Assembly (NCBI RefSeq): GCF_009363115.1
Contig: NZ_CP045298.1
Span: 1,890,001 to 1,954,000 of the forward strand
Source: Paenibacillus brasilensis
Lineage (GTDB): Bacteria > Bacillota > Bacilli > Paenibacillales > Paenibacillaceae
DNA length: 64,000 bases
Direction of reading: 5' to 3'
Position 1 is the stretch's first letter. Every line of letters starts with the position of its first letter. The position numbers and the translations under genes were made by a program. Below the pieces are notes generated by a model, which saw only the letters and a program-made list of their open reading frames with translations, searched no databases and had not been told where the DNA came from. Positions 35,265-43,620 of this stretch are shown here, in pieces.

Positions 35265-35938
35265 CCGGTCTTCTATGTATTGTATTGACACTCGCTATTT
35301 ACTGGATGGCCAAACGCATATATCGCACCCTGCCCAAGGTGTATATGTCTCCATTGCTTATTACACCCGTTGTTATCATTTTGATTTTGACGCTGACAGG
35401 CGTGAACTACGGTTCCTATAATTCGGGCGCCCACTTGCTGTCCACGCTGCTACAACCAGCTACGATTGCATTTGCCGTTCCTTTGTACCGCAACTTCCCT
35501 GTGTTGAAGAAGCATGCGTCCCAAATCGTATTAAGTGTACTGTCCGGCTCCGTTGTAGCCGTATTGTCCTCCATGGCTCTTGCCAAATGGATGCATCTGA
35601 ATTCGTCGCTGCTCAGCAGCCTGATTCCTCGGTCCATTACGACACCCATTGCCATGAATGTATCGCAAACGATTGGCGGGAATCCAACCGTGACTGCTGT
35701 ATTCGTTATTTTGACCGGATTGAGCGGTCTTATTATTGGTCCGATGATCGTGAAGCTGTTCCGTATTGAAAATGAAATCTCACGCGGGGTACTGCTCGGT
35801 ACCGGTGCCCATGGTACCGGCACCTCCAAAGCATTCGAATTCAGCTCGCTGACAGGTACAATTTCCAGCATCTCTATGGTGCTCGCTGCTCTCTTTACGT
35901 TGGCGGCTGCGCCGTTCCTGTTCCACTTGATGCTGTAA
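35261..35938 (+). CDS. cidB: CidB/LrgB-family membrane protein
   Basis: 225 residues with six or more spans, family landmarks SLIPRSITTPIAMNVSQTIGG and GTGAHGTGTSKAFEFSSLTG in part: LIPRSITTPIAM and GAHGTGTSKAFE. Works together with the CidA-type protein encoded just upstream; length fits the family. Confidence 0.92.
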   Translation: MTGLLCIVLTLAIYWMAKRIYRTLPKVYMSPLLITPVVIILILTLTGVNYGSYNSGAHLLSTLLQPATIAFAVPLYRNFPVLKKHASQIVLSVLSGSVVAVLSSMALAKWMHLNSSLLSSLIPRSITTPIAMNVSQTIGGNPTVTAVFVILTGLSGLIIGPMIVKLFRIENEISRGVLLGTGAHGTGTSKAFEFSSLTGTISSISMVLAALFTLAAAPFLFHLML

Positions 35939-35952
35939 GCCAGTTCTATACA

Positions 35953-35996
35953 AAAAAGCAGAGATTCCCTTGTTATTGGAGAATCTCTGCTTTTTG
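35953..35996. terminator. Bidirectional terminator after cidB
   Basis: AAAAAGCAGAGATTC/GAATCTCTGCTTTTT, 15 base pairs, with T-runs on both strands. The following 120 bases before glpD hold no other recognisable element. Confidence 0.9.
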
Positions 35997-36119
35997 CTTT
36001 CTATTAATTCCTGCTTGCTTCAGCAGCGGAGAGAACGGAACGATTACGGAAAAGCAAAAGCAGCGCTTTGCGCCCGGACTTTTACCACCTAAAGTGCCAA
36101 CGCATATCCTTCATTACCA

Positions 36120-37826
36120 TCAAATTGCCTTAACGACGCCAGATTGCTTCTCTGACTCCACAGGTGTCACCGCTTCATACAGATTGGCATCCAGTTCATC
36201 CGCATACTGGCGCTCTTGAGCGGCGCTCCAGCCTGCATGTTCAGACATCAATGCAATAGCGGGCAGCTTCCAGCGCTTCACCTCGTCAATCTGGAAGAAC
36301 AGCGCCCCAGTCCGACGTATGAAGAAATCAGACGGTGTCACCGTCATTTCCTCTTCCATTGCATACAGGAGCGGGACACGCACTTCCACAGGCAGCGCCG
36401 CTTCCGTTTCGGTGGGCTCCTTCATGCTGCGTGCCGCTATGGCATACAGCCGCTCTGTATTGGAGCCGTATCGGGTGGCCCATGCTCTAGCTGTTTGCGG
36501 GGATAGGCCGAGCGCGGCTCCCGCTATAGCTTGCTTGCTCACGAAGGCATCCCATCCCGCCGAGCCGCCTACATTGCCACCAGAAATCGGGATATGTCTG
36601 GTACGGCATGCCCGAAAGCTCTGCCCGTGCAAGCGTCCCAGTTCGCGTACTGCACGATCCACGACGAGCTCGGACATTTTCCGGTAGCCTGTCAGCTTGC
36701 CGCCCGCAATCGTGATCAGTCCTGAACGGGATTCCCAAATTTCGTCCTTGCGTGAAATTTCCGAAGGGCTTTTACCGTCTTCGTAAATAAGCGGCCGTAC
36801 CCCTGCCCAGCTGGATTCCACATCCTTGGCGCTCAGCTTCATATCCGGAAACATCCCGTTAATCGCTTGAAGCACATACGCACGATCTTCAGCGGTCATT
36901 CGGGGATGAGCTGTATCCCCTTCATATACCGTATCGGTCGTACCCGCATAGGTTTTACCATCACGCGGGATCGCAAATACCATGCGTCCATCCGGTGTGT
37001 CAAAGTACACAGCCTGTTTGAGCGGAAAGCGCTTGGCATCGAATACCAGATGAACACCTTTAGTCAGGCGTAGCATCTTGCCCTCTTTGGAGCGATCCAT
37101 CTCCCGTAACGTATCGACCCACGGTCCGGCCGCGTTAATGACCAGCGAAGCCTGAATTTCGTAAGGCTTTCCCGTTACCCGATCTGTCACACTTGCGCCG
37201 CTAATTCGTCCTTCGTCATACAGCAGCCTGTCGGCCTTGGCGTAGTTCACCGCCAGCGCCCCTCGCGCAACAGCCTCCTTCATAACCTCAATCGTTAGGC
37301 GAGCATCATCTGTACGATATTCTACATAGCTGCCGCTTCCCTTCAATCCTTCCCGCTTCAGCAAAGGCTCTCGTTCCAGTGTAGCCTGGATGTCCAGCAT
37401 TCGGCGGCGCTCACTGCGTTTGACCCCGGCAAGAAAATCATATACCAACAAGCCAATCGAGGTGGTGAACGCATTAAACGTGCCCCCCTTGTGAAAAGGA
37501 AGCAGCATACGCTCAGGTATAGTCACATGTGGACCATTTTCAAATACGATTGCCCGCTCCTTCCCGACCTCAGCTACCATCTTAACTTCAAACTGCTTCA
37601 AATATCGAAGACCGCCATGCACCAGCTTGGTAGAGCGACTGGACGTGCCTGCTGCAAAATCCTGCATTTCCACCAGAGCCGTCTTCAAGCCGCGATCCGC
37701 AGCATCCAGTGCAATTCCGGCTCCTGTAATCCCGCCGCCAATAATTAATATATCAAAATGCTCACGCCCCATACGTTCCAAAACAGCCGTTCTCTGCTGC
37801 ACAGCAAATCCCTGTTCTCCCATCAT
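36120..37826 (-). CDS. glpD: Aerobic glycerol-3-phosphate dehydrogenase
   Basis: 568 residues. FAD-dependent, membrane-associated enzyme that oxidises glycerol-3-phosphate to dihydroxyacetone phosphate and feeds electrons to quinone. Seen: FAD motif DILIIGGGITGAGIALDAA (25-43), GTSSRSTKLVHGGLRYL, GPWVDTLR, and the C-terminal IAGGKLTGYRKM. ATG 37826 lies after GGAGGGATAG. Its leader has a terminator consistent with GlpP antitermination, and glpP itself is in the window. Confidence 0.95.
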   Translation of the reverse strand: MMGEQGFAVQQRTAVLERMGREHFDILIIGGGITGAGIALDAADRGLKTALVEMQDFAAGTSSRSTKLVHGGLRYLKQFEVKMVAEVGKERAIVFENGPHVTIPERMLLPFHKGGTFNAFTTSIGLLVYDFLAGVKRSERRRMLDIQATLEREPLLKREGLKGSGSYVEYRTDDARLTIEVMKEAVARGALAVNYAKADRLLYDEGRISGASVTDRVTGKPYEIQASLVINAAGPWVDTLREMDRSKEGKMLRLTKGVHLVFDAKRFPLKQAVYFDTPDGRMVFAIPRDGKTYAGTTDTVYEGDTAHPRMTAEDRAYVLQAINGMFPDMKLSAKDVESSWAGVRPLIYEDGKSPSEISRKDEIWESRSGLITIAGGKLTGYRKMSELVVDRAVRELGRLHGQSFRACRTRHIPISGGNVGGSAGWDAFVSKQAIAGAALGLSPQTARAWATRYGSNTERLYAIAARSMKEPTETEAALPVEVRVPLLYAMEEEMTVTPSDFFIRRTGALFFQIDEVKRWKLPAIALMSEHAGWSAAQERQYADELDANLYEAVTPVESEKQSGVVKAI

Positions 37827-37888
37827 CTATCCCTCCAGCTTTGTATATATTCACGATGCGATCTACCAACCCAATCATCAAAAGATAC

Positions 37889-37939
37889 AAAAAAAGACCA
37901 CGAACATCGCTGCGGCGCATGCCGAGCGGTTCATGGTCT
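37889..37939 (-). promoter_or_regulatory. glpD leader terminator, GlpP antitermination target
   Basis: Minus-strand hairpin AGACCATGAAC/GTTCGTGGTCT with a seven-T tract, 60 bases before the glpD start. In B. subtilis, GlpP plus glycerol-3-phosphate stabilises glpD mRNA past such a leader terminator. Structure seen; GlpP binding inferred. Confidence 0.75.
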
Positions 37940-38040
37940 CTCCAAATCTCCTGACGAGTATTAACTTATCCATATCGTAGCACACACTGTACACGATGAA
38001 AAGGGAAATTTGCCTGCTTGTATTTTATCGTAAAAACGTA

Positions 38041-38130
38041 CTACTTGAACGCCATCGCGGCATTCACCGTTTTTTCCCATCTACCATAAAACTCAGTCCC
38101 TAGCAGCCTGTTAGTCGCCCACCGATCAAA
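38041..38130 (-). pseudogene. glpK C-terminal remnant
   Basis: Upstream of glpD, the minus strand encodes an ending typical of glycerol kinase: LLGTEFYGRWEKTVNAAMAF then a final Lys and TAG at 38043-38041. Upstream of about 38130 the similarity fades and no start exists. This is the tail of glpK left from a glpK-glpD order. Confidence 0.6.
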
Positions 38131-38249
38131 CAAGATGGCGCGCGAGCTGGTTGTGCCCTGATCCTAGGCAAGAATGTATTGTTCCGACGTTTTCCGATCT
38201 CCTTGCTTAGGATGTAATGGTGCTTACTTTTTATACTTATCAGACTTTT

Positions 38250-38305
38250 TTTAAAAAACAGCGGTGAGCTAAGACAAGAAAATAAAGTCTTAGACTGCCG
38301 CTGTT
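38250..38305 (-). terminator. Hairpin with T-run, minus strand
   Basis: AACAGCGG/CCGCTGTT outer stem with CTAAGAC/GTCTTAG inner stem, T-run on the minus strand. It lies between the HTH regulator and the glpK remnant. Confidence 0.65.
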
Positions 38306-38366
38306 AGTTATGGAGAACGCTTCCCGTTAGCGGAATAACCTGACTTTCAAGTATGGAACGATAGTA

Positions 38367-38398
38367 AAAGGGGCTTTCCCTTCTGGCTGGAAAGCTCC
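38367..38398 (-). terminator. Terminator of the HTH regulator
   Basis: GGAGCTTTCC/GGAAAGCCCC stem followed by TTTT on the minus strand, 29 bases after the regulator's stop codon. Confidence 0.75.
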
Positions 38399-38426
38399 TA
38401 ATTTGAATCATAAGCTTATATCGTCC

Positions 38427-39263
38427 TCAACGAGATCCCTGCCATAAATCTTCTAACAGCTCATTAGTTCCTGTATTTTCGATTGGCGTATATACCCTCA
38501 TCACGAACTCACCGCTTTCAGAGAATGTAAAAGTGTTGTAACGAAACGTCAACAGTCCTGCTTGAGGATGATGTATCACTTTTTCCCCTTCCGAGTTTCT
38601 GGAAACATCATGTCGTCCCCACCACTCTCTAAACTCCTCGCTCCTGTCACATAACATGTTAACTAAATCCTGATACCACGAATCATTCATGTGCAAGGCG
38701 TATCGGCTTCTGAAATGGGCCAACAGCATAGTGGCGACGTTTTCCCAATTAACTATGCGAACTTTGTTATCCCTCATCATAAAGACGCGCCAAAGAATAT
38801 TTCTTTCAATCTCTGCTATTTGGTTAAAGTCTCCACATAATGTACTTGTCATTTTGTTCCATGCGGAAACATTCCAACGCCTGTCGATGATATAAGCAGG
38901 GTATGTCCCCATCTTGTCGAGAATCTGTTGAAGGGCTGGAGAAATGGATCCATCTTCTGTGACGTTTGGAAGTATGGAATGGTTAGCCAATACGAGTAGA
39001 TGGTTGCGTTCGTCGTCATTGAGTCGGAGTGTTCGTACCAAACTCTCCAGTACTTGTTCCGACACTTGGATATCCCGCCCTTGCTCCAATGCGGTGTACC
39101 ATGGTAAGGAAATGCCGGATAGACTCGCCACTTCTTCTCGCCTCAGACCAGGCGTACGACGACGTGAGGTTTCAACCTGTAATCCCATATCATGCGGAGA
39201 TAGACGTGTGCGACGAGTCCGAAGAAAATCAGCTAGTTCTTTTCGTCTTCTTTCAGAATTCAT
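38427..39263 (-). CDS. XRE-type regulator with MmyB-like ligand domain
   Basis: 278 residues. N-terminal HTH of the type LRREEVASLSGISLPWYTALEQGRD, cited here as EEVASLSGISLPWYTALEQG, followed by a PAS-like MmyB domain (PAYIIDRRWNVSAWN, NILWRVFM, HHPQAGLLTFRYNTF). Such proteins usually sit divergent from an oxidoreductase they control, exactly as here with the SDR starting 216 bases away. The ligand may be a fatty acid or another hydrophobic compound (family inference). Confidence 0.9.
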   Translation of the reverse strand: MNSERRRKELADFLRTRRTRLSPHDMGLQVETSRRRTPGLRREEVASLSGISLPWYTALEQGRDIQVSEQVLESLVRTLRLNDDERNHLLVLANHSILPNVTEDGSISPALQQILDKMGTYPAYIIDRRWNVSAWNKMTSTLCGDFNQIAEIERNILWRVFMMRDNKVRIVNWENVATMLLAHFRSRYALHMNDSWYQDLVNMLCDRSEEFREWWGRHDVSRNSEGEKVIHHPQAGLLTFRYNTFTFSESGEFVMRVYTPIENTGTNELLEDLWQGSR

Positions 39264-39479
39264 AACAATGATACACCTCTATATCCTAATAGAATTTATA
39301 ACAGTATCCGTACGATTAGCATTCGGAACAGTACTACAAATACAGACCTATTTGAGCGTTTATAAAACTGATTATAATCGACTTGTCGCCTACAGTGAAG
39401 GAGGAGTACGGCAGTCAGGGTTGAAAAGGGCGTATTGTAATACCAGAACAATAAATAGTCGAAGAAGAGGGGATTTAAG

Positions 39480-40226
39480 GTGAAACCAGAACAAAACGAT
39501 TGTAGCAATACTTTGAGAGGCCAACGCGTTATTCTCCTTGGAGGAACTTCTGGAGTTGGATTTGCTACAGCCGAAGCCGCTGTGCAGGAAGGAGCGTCCG
39601 TAGTCGTAGTATCCAGTCAAAAAGATAAAGTTCACAATGCACTCTTGCGCCTCCCCCAAGGTTCGGAAGGACATGTGGTTGATCTATCTAGCGAGGAGCA
39701 GGTTCGAACATTTTTCAGCCAAATTGGTGAATTCGACCACTTGGTTTTCTCAGCAGGCGAGTCATTACTAGTCGAAAATCTCAGCTCAATTGACATAGAG
39801 ACTGCACGGCGATTCTTTAACCTGCGGTACTGGGGGGCGTTTATGGCCGCAAAATACGGAAGTGGGAGCATCAGACAGAACGGCTCCATCATTTTAACTT
39901 CTGGCGTTGCCGGAGTCCGACCTCAGAAGGGCTTGACGGTTGCAGCCAGCGTATGTAGTGCTGTTGAAGCTCTAACCAGGGCGCTGGCCGTCGAACTCAG
40001 TCCGCTTCGTGTTAACGCCGTTAGTTTCGGGCTAATGCGTACTGAGCTGTGGAACAGTGTTCCTGAGGAAGATCGAAACGCGATGTATGAAACTGCCGGA
40101 AAAAACCTCCTGATTGGACGAGCTGGAGAACCCGAAGACGCGGCTGAGGCTTATCTTTATTTAATGCGTGAAAAATATTCCACCGGACAGACCATTGTCG
40201 TGGATGGCGGTTCTGCACTGGTGTGA
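39480..40226 (+). CDS. Atypical SDR oxidoreductase lacking the catalytic Tyr
   Basis: 248 residues, GTG start behind GAGGGG. The cofactor motif is GGTSGVGFATA and the C-terminus RVNAVSFGLMRTE and TGQTIVVDGGS are normal for the family. But the YxxxK segment reads VAASVCSAVEALTRALAVEL, without tyrosine or lysine at the expected places. This belongs to an atypical SDR group whose members may still reduce substrates or serve as binding proteins. Probably controlled by the divergent MmyB-like regulator. Confidence 0.83.
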   Translation: MKPEQNDCSNTLRGQRVILLGGTSGVGFATAEAAVQEGASVVVVSSQKDKVHNALLRLPQGSEGHVVDLSSEEQVRTFFSQIGEFDHLVFSAGESLLVENLSSIDIETARRFFNLRYWGAFMAAKYGSGSIRQNGSIILTSGVAGVRPQKGLTVAASVCSAVEALTRALAVELSPLRVNAVSFGLMRTELWNSVPEEDRNAMYETAGKNLLIGRAGEPEDAAEAYLYLMREKYSTGQTIVVDGGSALV

Positions 40227-40236
40227 TTTAATTGTA

Positions 40237-40303
40237 CAAGAAGTATACGAGGTCACCAGAGCATGATCTTGTTCCAGGTGACCTCCCACCAAATAACTTC
40301 TTG
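40237..40303. terminator. Nested hairpin between convergent genes
   Basis: Outer arms CAAGAAGT (40237-40244) and ACTTCTTG (40296-40303) enclose AGGTCACC (40250-40257) and GGTGACCT (40277-40284). No T-run. Likely a barrier between the SDR and glpP. Confidence 0.45.
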
Positions 40304-40320
40304 CGTTCTACTGACCAATT

Positions 40321-40878
40321 CTATTGCCTATAATGCTCAAACAGCTTTTTATTGGATGTCGTCACTGCTGTAGCTCCCGCGGCGAGAGCCGCTTCCACAT
40401 CCTCCGGGGTACGAATCAGTCCACCCGCCAATATGGGAATACCCGTACGTTCACTGACCTCCTTAATCATTGGCGGAACAATGCCGGGCAGCACCTCAAT
40501 GTAATCGGGCCGTGTCTTTTCCACCAGCGCGTAGCTTTTTTCCAGTGCAATCGTATCAAGCAGGAACACCCGCTGAACCGCAAGGATTCCCTTCTTTTTA
40601 GCAGTGGCGATCACTCCAGAGCGGGTTGAGATGATCCCAAACGGCTTAATCTCCTGACACAAATATTCTGTAGCATATTCATCATTCTTCAAGCCTTGCA
40701 CCAGATCAGCATGCAAAAGCATCTGCTTGTTCCTACTCCTGGCTAGCTGATACAGGCTGCGAAGCTGCGCTACATGTGTATCCAGAAAAACCGCATACTC
40801 ATAGGAGCTGTCCAAAATGTCCTCCAGCTGCTTCATTTGCTTAGCAGCAGGTAAAATGCGTTGTCCCTGAAATGGCAT
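40321..40878 (-). CDS. glpP: Glycerol-3-phosphate-responsive antiterminator
   Basis: 185 residues of the GlpP family: FLDTHVAQLRSLYQLARS, HADLVQGLKNDEYATEYL, DYIEVLPGIVPPMI, ILAGGLIRTPEDVEAAL. A TIM-barrel protein that binds glycerol-3-phosphate and lets RNA polymerase pass the leader terminators of glp genes. The matching glpD leader lies 2.5 kb away. GGGGGATATCC precedes ATG 40878. Confidence 0.93.
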   Translation of the reverse strand: MPFQGQRILPAAKQMKQLEDILDSSYEYAVFLDTHVAQLRSLYQLARSRNKQMLLHADLVQGLKNDEYATEYLCQEIKPFGIISTRSGVIATAKKKGILAVQRVFLLDTIALEKSYALVEKTRPDYIEVLPGIVPPMIKEVSERTGIPILAGGLIRTPEDVEAALAAGATAVTTSNKKLFEHYRQ

Positions 40879-40984
40879 GGATATCCCCCTTGGATCTCTA
40901 GGCTAAAATGCCGGTCAAATCTTTCAAATTTTATATTATCACTCTGTTCAGCGAACGTGAAGCGGTTTCATTTTTAGGCATATA

Positions 40985-41031
40985 TAAAAAGCCGTTCTCC
41001 CGATCGTAAATGCCTTCGGGAAAACAGCCTT
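40985..41031 (-). terminator. Terminator of the 28-codon peptide gene
   Basis: Stem GGCTGTTTTCCCGA/TCGGGAGAACGGCT (with G-U pairs) followed by five T on the minus strand, six bases after the peptide's stop codon. Confidence 0.8.
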
Positions 41032-41036
41032 AGTCC

Positions 41037-41123
41037 TTAACAGAAATAGATCACATCATACGTCAGAGCCCATAAAAAGCTTATATTGTGTGCTGCAGGC
41101 TCAAGCTGTACTTTTTTATTCAT
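41037..41123 (-). CDS. 28-residue peptide
   Basis: Minus-strand frame ATG 41123 to TAA 41037, with GGGAG seven bases upstream and a strong terminator directly downstream. The peptide begins MNKKVQLEPAAHNIS and continues with a hydrophobic aromatic end (FLWALTYDV, then IYF and a final Cys). The basic start, Pro, and bulky hydrophobic C-terminus ending in Cys would suit a secreted or modified peptide or a membrane-active peptide, but no modification or transport gene adjoins it. Not recognised. Confidence 0.5.
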   Translation of the reverse strand: MNKKVQLEPAAHNISFLWALTYDVIYFC

Positions 41124-41215
41124 ATCCAATCTCCCTTCCTTTCTTGTCTTTATATACTTAAACGAGTTCCACTCTTTCCAATCGAAGAATTTTAGCTCTG
41201 GCTTGGTAGAGGCGC

Positions 41216-41251
41216 TTGACTTTCATTTTATATTGTAACTATAATAGTTAC
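41216..41251 (+). promoter_or_regulatory. Promoter with 17-bp palindromic operator
   Basis: -35 TTGACT (41216-41221), 18-base spacer, -10 TATAAT (41240-41245). The -10 box is covered by a perfect palindrome, GTAACTAT-A-ATAGTTAC (41235-41251). This layout fits repression by an HxlR/MarR-type redox regulator; no such gene adjoins it. Confidence 0.75.
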
Positions 41252-41335
41252 ATATCCAAGTTCGTGAATGAGCAGGATGCACTTACAATTAAACCATTGA
41301 AATGACCAAATTATATTTATAGGAGGCTTACTATT

Positions 41336-41971
41336 ATGAAAATTGCAGTTATTGGTGCAAGCGGTAAAGCAGGAAGAAATATTATAAAAGAAGCATTGGA
41401 CAGAGGGCACGAAGTAACCGCGATCGTTCGCGACCCGGCTAAAGTAACAGAAAATCGTGCCACTGTGGTACAAAAAGACGTTTTTGATCTGAAAACAGAT
41501 GATTTGAAAGGTTTTGACGTAGTCGTTAACGCTTTTGGCGCCCCATTTGGACAAGAGCATCTGCATGTAGACGCAGGTAACGTACTGATTGAAGCGCTGC
41601 GTAATGTGTCCGGTACACGGCTGATCGTGGTAGGTGGTGCAGGCAGCTTGTTTACTGACGATTCCCACACCCTTTTGGTAAAAGATACTCCTAATTTCCC
41701 GGATTTCGTATACCCAACAGCACATAATCAAGGAAAAAACCTGGAAATTCTGCGTGGCACCAGCGACCTGAACTGGACTTTCATCAGCCCTTCTGCTGAA
41801 TTTGCTCTTGGCAAACGTACAGGCTCTTATCAAGTAGGCAAAGACACACTCTTGGTTAATTCCAAAGGTGCAAGCTATGTCAGCTATGAAGATTATGCAG
41901 TAGCTGTGATCGACGAAATTGAAAAGCCACAACATCTGAACCAACGTTTCACAGTGGTATCCGAGTCCTAA
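41336..41971 (+). CDS. NAD(P)-binding NmrA/YwnB-like oxidoreductase
   Basis: 211 residues. Rossmann start MKIAVIGASGKAGRNIIKEA, then VVNAFGAPFG, RLIVVGGAGSLF and FISPSAEFALG. It resembles B. subtilis YwnB/azoreductase-type proteins of the NmrA family, which are often induced by quinones or disulfide stress. TAGGAGG precedes ATG 41336. The palindromic operator over its promoter fits redox control. Confidence 0.87.
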   Translation: MKIAVIGASGKAGRNIIKEALDRGHEVTAIVRDPAKVTENRATVVQKDVFDLKTDDLKGFDVVVNAFGAPFGQEHLHVDAGNVLIEALRNVSGTRLIVVGGAGSLFTDDSHTLLVKDTPNFPDFVYPTAHNQGKNLEILRGTSDLNWTFISPSAEFALGKRTGSYQVGKDTLLVNSKGASYVSYEDYAVAVIDEIEKPQHLNQRFTVVSES

Positions 41972-42003
41972 TTTCAGCATCTTGGCAGCACATTTAATCA
42001 TAA

Positions 42004-42113
42004 AAAAGACCCTTCGCTCATTTTCTCCTGCTGCATGGAAAAGTCTGATTTACTCTAAATCAGGCTATCTATCCATACGTGTGCCGTGGGAATATGAACC
42101 CGAAGGGTCTTTT
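42004..42113. terminator. Long bidirectional stem between convergent genes
   Basis: AAAAGACCCTTCG (42004-42016) pairs with CGAAGGGTCTTTT (42101-42113) across an 84-base insert that itself contains CTGATTT/AAATCAG. T-runs flank both sides. Serves both the YwnB-like gene and the antiporter. Confidence 0.7.
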
Positions 42114-42115
42114 CG

Positions 42116-43306
42116 TTATGACTTGTTGACGCCAACCTTCTTCTTCGGTTCGTGAAGGGAAGATTCCTTTTTATCGCTAAAACATAGCTTGAGAATCGGA
42201 GGCGCAGCCAAGGTTGTCAAAATAACGGCAATGATCACCGATGTAAAATATTGCTGTGCCAATAGACCTGTCTGTAGACCGGTAGCTGCAATAATAAGCG
42301 CGACTTCACCACGCGATATCATCCCGGAGCCGATTGCAAGCGAAGAACGGTTATCAAAGCCCGTTAGCCGTGCCCCAAGGCCTCCACCGATCAGCTTTGT
42401 CACCAGCGCAATCAGTGTCAAGGCAACAACAAATCCAAGCTGCTGTCCCACTCCCTCAAAGGAAACATTTAAACCAATACTGACAAAAAACACAGGAACA
42501 AAAATGGAATAGGCGATGGGCTCCACCTTTTCCTCGACGACGTGCTTATAGCCTGTTTGTGCGATGGCAATTCCGGCTGCGAAGGCTCCGATAATCCCTG
42601 CCATCCCCAACACATCAGCAAAATACGCAAACCCAAAGCAGATAATCAATGCAGCCGTGATGACTGCTTCAGTCACTTTTAGTGGAGCAAGTATTTTCAT
42701 AATCCACGGAACAACCAACCATCCTCCCAGAATAGCTCCCACAAAAAAGATTAGCTTTTTGCCGACAAGAAGCCCGAGCGACATCTCTTGTCCGTTCATA
42801 CCGAACACACTCATCAGCACTGCAAGCAGCACCACAACGAGCACATCATCCAGCACAGCCGCACCCAAAATGGTCGAGCCCTCCCGGGTATTTAGCTTGT
42901 TCATATCCTTGAGCACCTGCACCGTAATACTTACAGAGGTGGCACTCAGGATAACCCCGAGAAACCACCCTTCATGCACCGAGAATCCAAAGGCTTCCCC
43001 TACACCAAAACCGCAAACCAGCGGTAAAATAATACCTCCGACCGCCACCGCTACCGCAGGTTTCCAGTTACGTCGAAGCTGATCCAGGTCAGTCTCCAGT
43101 CCGGCAATGAACATCAGCAGCAGCACGCCGATCTCAGACATATCATGAATCAGCGTATCGTTCTGAACCCATCCTAATACGGCTGGACCCAGCACGATCC
43201 CCGCGATCAGCTTCCCCAACACCGCGGGTTGGCCGAGCCGGACTGACAGATGACCTGCAACTTTTGTGAACAACAGAATCAGCAGAAGATATAGTATAAA
43301 TTGCAT
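42116..43306 (-). CDS. Cation/proton antiporter (CPA2, NapA/Kef-type)
   Basis: 396 residues, about 12 membrane spans. Typical motifs: GQPAVLGKLIAGIVLGPA, IGVLLLMFIAGLETD, SATSVSITVQVL, and GAAVLDDVLVV with the adjacent aspartates used for ion exchange. It lacks a C-terminal TrkA-N domain, so it is of the short NapA type. AAGGAGG precedes ATG 43306. Confidence 0.9.
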   Translation of the reverse strand: MQFILYLLLILLFTKVAGHLSVRLGQPAVLGKLIAGIVLGPAVLGWVQNDTLIHDMSEIGVLLLMFIAGLETDLDQLRRNWKPAVAVAVGGIILPLVCGFGVGEAFGFSVHEGWFLGVILSATSVSITVQVLKDMNKLNTREGSTILGAAVLDDVLVVVLLAVLMSVFGMNGQEMSLGLLVGKKLIFFVGAILGGWLVVPWIMKILAPLKVTEAVITAALIICFGFAYFADVLGMAGIIGAFAAGIAIAQTGYKHVVEEKVEPIAYSIFVPVFFVSIGLNVSFEGVGQQLGFVVALTLIALVTKLIGGGLGARLTGFDNRSSLAIGSGMISRGEVALIIAATGLQTGLLAQQYFTSVIIAVILTTLAAPPILKLCFSDKKESSLHEPKKKVGVNKS

Positions 43307-43443
43307 AGGCGGATAACCTCCTTTTATTTAAGTTTTTGGGCTCATTTGCGCATCATCCAGAATTTCAAAACATTCCTATAGTCATAAAATGCAAAATAAA
43401 CGTGCAAAATATGTGTCTGACCTGGCACATGACCACTCTGACA

Positions 43444-43521
43444 AAATAAAAAGGGAAACCTGAAGTGCAGCACAGGTTCCCCTCCAAAAGACAAGGAGGA
43501 GCCTTGGTGACAGGCTCCTCC
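43444..43521 (-). terminator. Terminator plus upstream hairpin before the antiporter
   Basis: Minus strand: first GGAGGAGCCT/AGGCTCCTCC (43521-43495), then GGGGAACCTG/CAGGTTTCCC (43482-43453) followed by TTTTTATTTT. It lies 100-180 bases after the GNAT gene and 140 bases before the antiporter. It can be the GNAT terminator or an attenuator for the antiporter. Confidence 0.7.
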
Positions 43522-43620
43522 GGTAATCATGTTCATTTGATATTGTCGTTCATATTCGCGCAATGAGTAACTTTATCTGTTTATTATACCTCTTCTGCAA
43601 ACCCATGTAAATGTGGTTTA

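Noticed and set aside
34893..35938. cidA/cidB pair as a phage holin cassette
   Set aside because: Divergent LysR gene and family motifs match the chromosomal Cid/Lrg system.
43342..43563. 73-codon minus frame before the antiporter as a leader peptide
   Set aside because: It runs through two terminator-like hairpins and has no good ribosome binding site.
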